Assembly: GCA_028275005.1 (NCBI GenBank)
Contig: JAQCNN010000151.1
Span: forward strand, 1 to 7,780
Source of the DNA: Salinirussus sp.
GTDB lineage: Archaea > Halobacteriota > Halobacteria > Halobacteriales > Haloarculaceae
Length of the DNA stretch: 7,780 nt
Reading direction: 5' to 3'
Shown here in pieces: positions 1 to 5,349 of this stretch (within the stretch, counting starts at the first letter, position 1; the number at the start of each line of letters is the position of its first letter). Under the pieces are notes generated by a model that had not been told where the DNA came from, did not search any database, and saw only the letters and a program-made list of their open reading frames with translations. Both the position numbers and the translations under genes were made by a program.

Positions 1-15
1 AAAAGCAGCGCCACG

Positions 16-414
16 CTACTCCAGCCGCTCCACGGCGGCCGCCAGGTCACCGTCAGTTGCCTCCAACGCCTCGCGGGCGGCGTCCTCGCCGGCCCCTGTC
101 CGCTGGGCGACGAGGTCCACGTCCTCCTCGGGAACCCCCGTGTCACCGGCAGCCTCGGACGCTTGGTCGTCATCGTCGTCGGCGTCCGCCTCGAGGGCGC
201 CGGCGTCCCGGCGTTCCGGCGAGCCGACCACCTGGTAGGTCTCCTGACCCTGGGCACCCATCTTCTGGACCTCCGCGTCGCTGAACACCAGCTTGCCGTC
301 GGGGGTCGTGATCACGACCTCCTGGGCGTCGATCTCCTCGATATCGATCCCCATCTGCTCCATCATCTGCTGCATCTTGCGCGAGTTGAGCCCGCCGCCG
401 CCTCCTCCGAACAT
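16..414 (-). CDS. nac: Nascent polypeptide-associated complex protein (archaeal NAC)
   Basis: A 132-residue ribosome-associated chaperone subunit that, by family knowledge, binds nascent chains at the exit tunnel as a homodimer in archaea. Seen in the sequence: a Gly-rich start (MFGGGGGGLN), a Met-rich helix (residues 14-21), then the NAC beta-barrel core at about 22-66 (IEEIDAQEVVI, DGKLVFSDAEVQKM, GQETYQVVG). A very acidic linker follows at about 71-92, including a run of five Asp. A C-terminal UBA domain covers about 94-132, starting VPEEDVDLVAQ and ending DGDLAAAVERLE. This order and length are typical of archaeal NAC. The frame is open upstream to 477, but that extension reads as basic non-family sequence. 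The ATG at 412-414 gives the canonical N-terminus and lies 25-29 bases after a T-rich element. The gene follows the PUA gene by 37 bases on the same strand. Confidence 0.95.
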   Translation of the reverse strand: MFGGGGGGLNSRKMQQMMEQMGIDIEEIDAQEVVITTPDGKLVFSDAEVQKMGAQGQETYQVVGSPERRDAGALEADADDDDDQASEAAGDTGVPEEDVDLVAQRTGAGEDAAREALEATDGDLAAAVERLE

Positions 415-438
415 AGAAGAACATCGGGCGGCCCGGAC

Positions 439-443
439 AAAAA
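439..443 (-). promoter_or_regulatory. T-run TATA-like element before NAC
   Basis: On the minus strand a run of five T (CCTTTTTGTCC) lies 25-29 bases upstream of the NAC ATG, the right distance for a haloarchaeal TATA box of a leaderless message. It lies just past the stop of the upstream PUA gene, so the same T-run could instead serve as a U-rich transcription end for that gene. Position is the main support; the match to the TATA consensus is imperfect. Confidence 0.4.
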
Positions 444-451
444 GGGCTGTG

Positions 452-931
452 TTACGCGCGCTCCGCGGACGAGGCATCCCCGACCCCCTCGCGGACGGTC
501 ACCGCCACGCCGGTTCCGAACGACCCGACCCCTGTGCCGGACAGCCGCGCCCGTCCGACAGCGAGCAGGTCGCCGCCCGTGTGCTCGACCAGTATCTCGT
601 CGCCCGGCCGGATCCCGGTGTCCACCTCGCGGACGAACTTCGCGAAGGCGTTGCGCCCCTCCGCGACGTACGGCCGGCTCTCGTCACCGACCACGACACG
701 GTACCGGGGCCGCCGAAGCGCCCCCTGGAGCCGGCGGCCACCCGTCACGCCGAGTGTGAACCGCCCGTCGGTCCCGTAGGTCGCCAGCCGGCCGGTCTCG
801 GTGTGCAGCTGGCGTGGCCGGCCGGAACTCGTGTGTGTCACCGTCACGTCGTCGGGAACCAGCGCCTGCCCTGCCCCCGACCCAAACTGGTAGGCGGCGA
901 CGGTCCGGAGCGCGGACACCTCGTCTCTCAT
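452..931 (-). CDS. TGT_C2 plus PUA domain protein (stand-alone RNA-binding protein)
   Basis: A 159-residue protein that looks like the RNA-binding C-terminal half of archaeosine tRNA-guanine transglycosylase/ArcS-type enzymes without any catalytic domain. Residues about 3-66 (LRTVAAYQFGSGAGQAL, then RFTLGVTGGRRL) resemble the TGT_C2 domain. Residues about 77-150 form a PUA domain (YRVVVGDES, PYVAEGRNAFAKFV, IRPGDEILVEH, LLAVGRARLSG, GVAVTVREGV). PUA domains bind structured RNA such as tRNA, so a role in RNA modification or translation is inferred; the exact substrate is unknown. The start at 929-931 is preferred over an in-frame ATG 24 bases upstream because the protein begins there like the domain and because a TATA-like element (TTTAGT) lies 23-28 bases before it. 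It lies directly before NAC, which hints at a translation-related role. Confidence 0.85.
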   Translation of the reverse strand: MRDEVSALRTVAAYQFGSGAGQALVPDDVTVTHTSSGRPRQLHTETGRLATYGTDGRFTLGVTGGRRLQGALRRPRYRVVVGDESRPYVAEGRNAFAKFVREVDTGIRPGDEILVEHTGGDLLAVGRARLSGTGVGSFGTGVAVTVREGVGDASSAERA

Positions 932-953
932 GTGCCCCGTTCCGGCCGCGGTC

Positions 954-959
954 ACTAAA
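954..959 (-). promoter_or_regulatory. TATA-like element before the PUA gene
   Basis: TTTAGT on the minus strand lies 23-28 bases upstream of the ATG at 929-931. It matches the T-rich haloarchaeal TATA consensus at the spacing expected when transcription starts at or next to the start codon. It supports the shorter start of the PUA gene, because the alternative upstream ATG overlaps this element. Confidence 0.5.
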
Positions 960-1073
960 CGCCGTCGCCGTCGGGGTAACGGTGCTGCTGTGGCTCCGAG
1001 TTGACTCGTGTTACTCCCTCGGCGAGTGAGTGTCGTTACAGGTTTGCCAGCCGGATGCCCGACAGCGTCGGAC

Positions 1074-1571
1074 TCAGAGCAGAAAGCGGGAGGTGTCGGC
1101 GCTCATGTCGGTGATGAAGCCGGCGGCCTCCCGTAGGGACTCCGCGGTGGACTCCTCGAAGCTGAACACCTCGACGCGGACGCCCTCGTGTCTGAGAAAC
1201 CGACACAGCCGGGCGAAGTCGCCGTCACCGGTACACAGCGCGACCGTGTCGACGTGGGCGGCGAGCGAGACGGCGTCGAGGCTCATCCCGATGTCCCAGT
1301 CGGCCTTCTTCGACCCGTCACCGAATGTGCGGATCTCCTTTATACGGGTCTCGAAGCCGATATCCTCCAGGGCCTCGAAAAACGACTCCTCCTCGGGGGC
1401 GTCGGCCCGGATCACGTAGGCGATGGCGCGGGTCAGGTTCCGGCCGTCGGTGGCCGCTTCCAGGAGGGACGCATAGTCGATGTTTCTGGAGTAGAGACTC
1501 TGTGCGGTGTGATAGAGATTCTGAGAGTCAGCGAGGACCGCGACCCGCTGGCCGGGGTGCGTCGTGGACAT
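1074..1571 (-). CDS. NYN-domain (LabA/DUF88-like, PIN-fold) putative ribonuclease
   Basis: A 165-residue single-domain protein of the NYN family, whose members have a PIN-like nuclease fold and are thought to cleave RNA with acidic residues holding a metal ion. Visible motifs, in order: strand plus first acidic site VAVLADSQNLY (D15, N18); a middle KKADWDIGMSLDA block (D91, D93, D99); TGDGDFARL (T114, D116, D118); and FSFEEST followed by the closing helix at about 136-155. All the expected acidic positions are present, so it should be active, but the substrate cannot be told from sequence. The usual FIDGxN motif reads LADSQN here. It has no signal peptide or membrane segment, so it is cytoplasmic. 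The gene stands between htpX (68-base gap) and the PUA gene (142-base gap) with its own weak promoter candidate. Confidence 0.88.
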   Translation of the reverse strand: MSTTHPGQRVAVLADSQNLYHTAQSLYSRNIDYASLLEAATDGRNLTRAIAYVIRADAPEEESFFEALEDIGFETRIKEIRTFGDGSKKADWDIGMSLDAVSLAAHVDTVALCTGDGDFARLCRFLRHEGVRVEVFSFEESTAESLREAAGFITDMSADTSRFLL

Positions 1572-1592
1572 GCCTCCGTTACTGGCGGAGCG

Positions 1593-1598
1593 AACAAA
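1593..1598 (-). promoter_or_regulatory. Weak TATA-like element before the NYN gene
   Basis: TTTGTT on the minus strand lies 22-27 bases before the ATG at 1569-1571, a spacing that fits a leaderless haloarchaeal promoter. The internal G makes it a weak consensus match. Read-through from htpX across the 68-base gap remains possible. Confidence 0.35.
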
Positions 1599-1639
1599 CC
1601 TCTTGGGTCACCCGCGAAGGAATAGCCCGTGAGGTGTGT

Positions 1640-2551
1640 TTAACGACTGCGGAGCTTCTGGATGCGCTTCTCGACCGGCGGGTGGGTCGCGAAGATCGTC
1701 GCCAGGATTCCCCGTTCGCCGCCGAAGATACAGAGGGCGGCGACCTCGTCGGAGAGCCCGTCGTCCTGCTTGCTCTGCTGGCGGCCACGGCCACGGCCGC
1801 GACTGGCCTTTGCCTCCGCGCGGGCCTCCTGCTTTGCCTTTGCGCCCTGCTGGATCTTCTCCAGCGCCCGGGCCATGGCGTCGGGGTTGCCCGTGTACTT
1901 CGCGGCGTCGCTGTCGGCGACGTACTCGCGGTACCGGGAGATGGCGAACACGAAGATCATCACGAGGAACTGCGCGATGGTCCCTGCGATGATCCCGACG
2001 AAGAAGTTCGCGAGCCCCTGCTCGTCGCCCGCGAAGATGACGACGTACTGGACGACGATGCCGACCATCGAGGCGATACCCTGCCCCAGGAGCATCATCA
2101 CCACGTCACGGTTGTTGATGTGGGCGAGCTCGTGGGCGAGTACCCCCTCGAGTTCGTCGCGCTCCAGCAGGTCGATGATCTCCTGGGAGACAACCACCAC
2201 ACCCGCGCCCTTCCGACCGACGGCAAAGGCGTTTGGCATCCCCATCTCGGCGACCATCAGCCGGGGCTTGTCGATCCCCATATCACGGCTGAGCTGGGCA
2301 ACGGTGCGGTGGATCTCCTGGTACTGTCGGTTTTCGGGCATGTCCTCCGCGCCGACGCTGCGCAGCGCAGCCCACTTCCCGAACTTGTACTGGAAGCCGA
2401 CCAGCAGGACACTCCCCACCGCGAACAGGGCGAGTATGGACGTGCTCTGGCCAAAGGCCAGATACGCCAGCCCCGCCGCACCGGCGTAGAGGGCGAACAG
2501 GATGGTCCCGGAGAGGAGCATCCTGAGTTTCAGACCGATGTGTCGTACCAT
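1640..2551 (-). CDS. htpX: HtpX family membrane zinc metalloprotease (M48B)
   Basis: A 303-residue integral membrane protease of the M48 family, which degrades damaged or misfolded membrane proteins, with its active site on the cytoplasmic side. Two N-terminal membrane segments lie at about 11-33 and 36-55 and two more at about 152-175 and 182-204. Catalytic features: PNAFAVG (106-112), the zinc site HELAH (H140, E141, H144), and the third ligand E209 in SRYREYVAD. The C-terminal ATHPPVEKRIQKLR motif (288-301) is a family hallmark. Length is normal to slightly long because of a basic, Gln/Ala/Arg-rich insertion at about 235-262 containing RGRGRGR, which is unusual beside acidic haloarchaeal proteins. 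The ATG at 2549-2551 is supported by a strong TATA box 23-30 bases before it. It is divergent from the lysine operon. Confidence 0.95.
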   Translation of the reverse strand: MVRHIGLKLRMLLSGTILFALYAGAAGLAYLAFGQSTSILALFAVGSVLLVGFQYKFGKWAALRSVGAEDMPENRQYQEIHRTVAQLSRDMGIDKPRLMVAEMGMPNAFAVGRKGAGVVVVSQEIIDLLERDELEGVLAHELAHINNRDVVMMLLGQGIASMVGIVVQYVVIFAGDEQGLANFFVGIIAGTIAQFLVMIFVFAISRYREYVADSDAAKYTGNPDAMARALEKIQQGAKAKQEARAEAKASRGRGRGRQQSKQDDGLSDEVAALCIFGGERGILATIFATHPPVEKRIQKLRSR

Positions 2552-2573
2552 CGCAGTACAGTAAGGGCTCGGA

Positions 2574-2581
2574 GATAAAAA
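2574..2581 (-). promoter_or_regulatory. htpX TATA box
   Basis: TTTTTATC on the minus strand lies 23-30 bases upstream of the htpX ATG. This is a good haloarchaeal TATA box at leaderless spacing. It is only about 35 bases from the oppositely directed TATA box of the lysine operon, so the two promoters lie back to back and their factor-binding (BRE) sites face each other between 2582 and 2615. Confidence 0.65.
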
Positions 2582-2615
2582 GCTGACCGGCTTCCGAAAC
2601 GCGGGACACGTAACC

Positions 2616-2621
2616 TATAAA
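2616..2621 (+). promoter_or_regulatory. TATA box for the leader ORF and lysine operon
   Basis: TATAAA within CCTATAAATTCC is the strongest right-facing promoter sequence in the window. Its centre lies about 27 bases before the ATG at 2646, which predicts a transcript starting at or next to that ATG. It is more than 200 bases before dapA, so the operon message would carry the small ORF at its 5' end followed by 90 untranslated bases. No equally good TATA box is seen at the proper distance from the dapA start. Confidence 0.65.
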
Positions 2622-2645
2622 TTCCCTGAGACGGCAAAGATAGCC

Positions 2646-2744
2646 ATGTTCCACGGCTCCCCCGGGTCGGCCGGTACGTGGTGTGCGAGCGCCGCCGGGG
2701 ATGCCGTGGCCCCCTTCTCGAAGCGGAAGCGCCGGGCCAGGTAG
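2646..2744 (+). CDS. Putative 32-residue leader peptide of the lysine operon
   Basis: A small ATG-to-TAG reading frame of 32 residues, beginning MFHGSPGSAGTWC and ending APFSKRKRRAR. I do not recognise it as a known family. Support: it starts where a leaderless transcript from the TATA box at 2616-2621 should begin, it precedes a lysine biosynthesis operon, and its last seven residues hold two Lys (AAG at 2721-2723 and 2727-2729) and four Arg. A final AGG codon, which is generally rare in GC-rich haloarchaea, sits next to the TAG stop. The peptide is strongly basic, unlike normal haloarchaeal proteins, so it is more likely a regulatory leader than a working protein. By analogy with bacterial amino-acid leaders, ribosome slowing at the Lys/Arg codons could alter folding of the hairpin that follows. 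It could also be a chance frame in GC-rich DNA. Confidence 0.45.
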   Translation: MFHGSPGSAGTWCASAAGDAVAPFSKRKRRAR

Positions 2745-2747
2745 GCT

Positions 2748-2774
2748 CGTGGCAGGCGTGGCGCCCCCGTCACG
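2748..2774 (+). promoter_or_regulatory. Imperfect hairpin between leader ORF and dapA
   Basis: CGTGGC (2748-2753) can pair with GTCACG (2769-2774) through six pairs including one G-U. Inside it GGCG (2755-2758) can pair with CGCC (2762-2765) around a three-base loop. The structure begins four bases after the leader stop and ends 60 bases before dapA. No U-run follows it, so it is not a classic terminator. An alternative pairing of GCGCC (2729-2733, within the leader's Lys/Arg codons) with GGCGC (2759 region) could compete with it. In DNA this GC-rich, such pairings also arise by chance. Confidence 0.3.
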
Positions 2775-2834
2775 GGTCGGTTCCGGCCGGCACTGACCGC
2801 AACTGACTCAACACCACCGTCCCACTACGGAGAC

Positions 2835-3764
2835 ATGAACTACGACACCTTCGGAGGCGTGTACCCCGCGATGTGCACGCCCTTCCACGACGACGACAGC
2901 ATCGACTTCCAGACGTTCCGCGACGAGGTCCGCCGCCTGGAGGCGGCGGGCGTCGACGGAGTTGTCCCCGTCGGCTCGACCGGCGAGTCGGCGACACTGA
3001 GCCACGACGAACACGTCGAGGTCGTCGAGGCGGCCGTCGACGCGGCCGAGGACGTCCCCGTTATCGCCGGCAGCGGCTCGAACAACACCGCCGAGGCGCT
3101 CTCGCTGTCCCAGCGCTCGGTCGAGGCCGGCGCCGACGGACTCCTCCTGATCTCGCCGTACTACAACAAGCCCGAACAGCAGGGGTTTCTCGACCACTAC
3201 CGGGCGATCGCCGACGCGGTCGACGTCCCCCAGGTCGTCTACAACGTCCCGGGTCGGACGGGGCAGAATATCGAGCCCGAGACCGTCGCGGAACTCGCCA
3301 CCCACGAGAACATCGCCGGCTACAAGGCTGCAGGCGGCGACCTGAACCAGGTCGGCGAGATCGTCGAGCGGACCCGCGACCAGGCCTTCGACGTGCTCTC
3401 GGGGAACGACGGCGAGACCCTGCCGATACTCTCGGTCGGTGGCACCGGGTGCATCAGTGTCGCCGCAAACGTCGAACCCGAGCGGATGGGCACGCTGGTC
3501 GGCGCCGCACTCGCCGGCGACTACGAGACGGCCCGGGAACGCCACCACGAACTCGGCCCGCTGTTCCGGGCGCTGTTCTGGGAGACAAACCCAATTCCGG
3601 TGAAGGCCGCCCTCGAGACCCGCGGGCACATGTCCGGCCGCCTGCGCTCGCCGCTGACCGACCTCACCGCGGAGAACCGCGAGCGCCTCGACGCACTGCT
3701 CGCGGAGTACGAGGCCCCCGACCGTGGCGACGAGGACAGCGAGGTCGCGGAGGCCGGCCGATGA
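2835..3764 (+). CDS. dapA: 4-hydroxy-tetrahydrodipicolinate synthase
   Basis: First committed enzyme of diaminopimelate/lysine synthesis; it condenses pyruvate with aspartate semialdehyde. The 309-residue TIM barrel belongs to the DHDPS/NAL class I aldolase family. Visible active-site parts: GSTGES at 47-52, PYYNKP at 108-113, YNVPGRT at 136-142 (Y136 and R141), and the Schiff-base Lys K164 in IAGYKAAGGDL. The C-terminal helices with RSPLTDLT (271-278) are DHDPS-like, followed by a short acidic tail (about 294-307). Two deviations from the common pattern: Ser48 stands where GTTGE enzymes have Thr, and Ala165 follows K164 where Glu is usual. A sugar-acid or NAL-like aldolase is the alternative, but linkage to dapB, dapD and lysA makes DapA by far the best call. 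Its stop overlaps the dapB ATG by four bases. Confidence 0.95.
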   Translation: MNYDTFGGVYPAMCTPFHDDDSIDFQTFRDEVRRLEAAGVDGVVPVGSTGESATLSHDEHVEVVEAAVDAAEDVPVIAGSGSNNTAEALSLSQRSVEAGADGLLLISPYYNKPEQQGFLDHYRAIADAVDVPQVVYNVPGRTGQNIEPETVAELATHENIAGYKAAGGDLNQVGEIVERTRDQAFDVLSGNDGETLPILSVGGTGCISVAANVEPERMGTLVGAALAGDYETARERHHELGPLFRALFWETNPIPVKAALETRGHMSGRLRSPLTDLTAENRERLDALLAEYEAPDRGDEDSEVAEAGR

Positions 3765-4522
3765 ACGTCGGGGTCAGCGGGGCTACCGGGCGGATGGGAC
3801 AGCGGGTCATCGAGACCGCGCGTAACCGCGACGATGTCGACGTCAGCTTTGCCATCGGCACCGACGCCGACGCCGAGGCCGGTGTGCCGGTTGTCCCTCC
3901 GGCCGGGGTTGCCGGTGCGGTCGCGGAACACGACCCCGCCGCCATCGTGGACTTTACCGTGCCGGAGTCGGCTGCGAGCCTCGCCGAGGTCTGTGCCGCC
4001 GAGGGTGTTGCACTGGTCGTCGGCACGACCGGGCTGGAGGAGAGTCACCTCTCGGTCGTCCAGGAGGCGAGCGGTGCAACGCCGGTACTGAAGGCGACGA
4101 ACTTCTCGCGAGGGATCCAGGCCCTCCTGCGCGCGCTCGGCCCCGCCCTGGAGGCCCTGCCGGGCTACGACCTCGAGTTGCTGGAGACCCACCACAACGG
4201 CAAGCGTGACGCGCCGAGCGGGACGGCAAAGACGGTGCTAGAGACCGTGGCAGAGCACCGTGACTTCGAGACCGTCTACGGCCGCGAAGGGATCCAGCCC
4301 CGTCAAGAAGGTGAGGGGGAGGTCGGTGTGCTGGTCCGTCGCGCCGGAAACGTCCGCGGGGAACACGAGATACTCCTGGCCGACAACGACGAGGTGCTCA
4401 CCATCGCCCACCGCGCCGAGGACCGGGCGGTCTTTGCCGAGGGGGCGCTCGACGCCGCGGTCTGGCTCGCCGGCAGAGATCCGGGCTGGTATACCTTCGG
4501 GGACGTGATCGACGACCAATGA
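3761..4522 (+). CDS. dapB: 4-hydroxy-tetrahydrodipicolinate reductase
   Basis: The NAD(P)H-dependent second step of the pathway, giving tetrahydrodipicolinate. The protein has 253 residues, near normal for DapB. The N-terminal Rossmann domain starts with the dinucleotide loop GVSGATGRMG (G7, G10, G13). VDFTVPES lies at 63-70, the GTTG segment at 88-91, and ATNFSRG at 112-118. The signature ETHHNGKRDAPSGTA at 142-156 carries the catalytic His144 and His145, Lys148 and the substrate-binding PSGT. The C-terminal EHEILLADNDEVLTIAHRA matches the family's closing segment. The frame is open far upstream within dapA, but the Rossmann loop fixes the start at the ATG that overlaps the dapA stop (ATGA), implying translational coupling. 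The gene ends in another ATGA overlap with dapD. Confidence 0.97.
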   Translation: MNVGVSGATGRMGQRVIETARNRDDVDVSFAIGTDADAEAGVPVVPPAGVAGAVAEHDPAAIVDFTVPESAASLAEVCAAEGVALVVGTTGLEESHLSVVQEASGATPVLKATNFSRGIQALLRALGPALEALPGYDLELLETHHNGKRDAPSGTAKTVLETVAEHRDFETVYGREGIQPRQEGEGEVGVLVRRAGNVRGEHEILLADNDEVLTIAHRAEDRAVFAEGALDAAVWLAGRDPGWYTFGDVIDDQ

Positions 4523-5349
4523 GTCTGCAATCCGAGGTCGAGGCGCTCTGGGGGCGCTACCAGGACGGGCTGACGGCGGCCGACACCGGCAGCGACGCCT
4601 ACGCGACCCTCGACGCCTTTCTGGACGCACTGGAGACCGGCGACGTGCGAGCCGCCGAGAAGGCCGGCGACGAGTGGGCGGCAAACGAGTGGGTCAAACA
4701 GGGGATCCTGCTGAACTTCGGGCTCCGGGAGACCGAAGCCCGTGAACACGGCGGCGTCACCTACAACGATGTCCTCCCGCTCGCCGACACCGCCGACCTG
4801 GGGGCACGTGGCTCGCGCAACACGCCCGACGGGACGGTCGTCCGCCGGGGGGCGAATCTCGGCGATGATATCATCATGATGAGCCCCTCCTTCGTCAATA
4901 TCGGCGCCCGGGTCGGGGACGGCACCCTCGTCGACTCCTGTGACACGGTCGGCTCCTGTGCCCAGATCGGCGCCGACGTCAAACTCGGCGCGAACACGCT
5001 CATCGGCGGCGTGCTCGAACCGGTCGAGCACGCGCCGGTCATCGTCGAGGACGGCGTCTCGCTGGGCGCAGGGACGCGTGTCACCTCCGGGTTCGTCGTC
5101 GGGGAGAACAGTGTCGTCGGGGAGAACACCCTCCTCACACCCCGGATCCCGGTCTACGACCTGGTCGAGGAGACGGTGGTCTACGGCCACCTGCCGCCGG
5201 AGCGCCGGGCGTTTATCCGCTACGTGGAGTCGTCGGTCGGGGACCACGACCTCTTCGAGGGGGGCGCGTACAAGCCGGCCGTCGTCGCCACGGACGTCGA
5301 GGCGGAGACCCTGGAGGCGACCGAACGGGAGGACGCACTCCGGGAGTGA
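4519..5349 (+). CDS. dapD: Tetrahydrodipicolinate N-succinyltransferase (DapD)
   Basis: Transfers a succinyl group from succinyl-CoA to tetrahydrodipicolinate, committing the pathway to the succinylase branch. It has 276 residues, close to bacterial DapD. A helical N-terminal domain (about 1-100, including WVKQGILLNFG at 58-68) is followed by a left-handed beta-helix of hexapeptide repeats at about 107-207. The DapD signature is clear: MMSPSFVNIGA (120-130), DGTLVDSCDTVGSCAQIG (134-151) and IGGVLEPVEHAPVIVEDG (162-179). These match the succinyl-type family rather than the shorter acetyl-type DapH. In the segment equivalent to GARSEVVEG of E. coli DapD the sequence reads GAGTRVTSG, so the two Glu positions there are not kept. 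The protein should form a trimer, as the family does. It overlaps dapB (ATGA) and the next gene (GTGA). Confidence 0.95.
   Translation: MSLQSEVEALWGRYQDGLTAADTGSDAYATLDAFLDALETGDVRAAEKAGDEWAANEWVKQGILLNFGLRETEAREHGGVTYNDVLPLADTADLGARGSRNTPDGTVVRRGANLGDDIIMMSPSFVNIGARVGDGTLVDSCDTVGSCAQIGADVKLGANTLIGGVLEPVEHAPVIVEDGVSLGAGTRVTSGFVVGENSVVGENTLLTPRIPVYDLVEETVVYGHLPPERRAFIRYVESSVGDHDLFEGGAYKPAVVATDVEAETLEATEREDALRE

Noticed and set aside
932..955. Longer N-terminus for the PUA protein from the ATG at 953-955
   Set aside because: The extra eight residues do not resemble the domain, and the TATA-like element at 954-959 overlaps that start.
1011..1029. Six-pair inverted repeat (TTACTC/GAGTGA) after the NYN gene as a terminator
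   Set aside because: It includes a G-U pair, is about 45 bases from the stop, and has no T-run on the minus strand; it is not distinguishable from chance pairing.
1325..2578. A 417-codon plus-strand open frame opposite htpX and the NYN gene
   Set aside because: It is antisense to two clearly recognisable proteins, shows no motif of its own, and has His/Asp/Leu-biased composition typical of shadow frames.
2829..2832. GGAG just before dapA as a ribosome binding site
   Set aside because: It ends only two bases before the ATG, closer than normal Shine-Dalgarno spacing, so it does not support ribosome loading by itself.
2808..3629. A 273-codon minus-strand open frame opposite dapA
   Set aside because: It is a Val/Gly/Arg/Asp-rich shadow of dapA with no known domain and would run into the operon's own promoter region.
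2873..3760. In-frame upstream extension of dapB through dapA
   Set aside because: The frame is open but reads as Arg-rich nonsense there. The Rossmann glycine loop begins right after the ATG at 3761, so a fusion is not supported.
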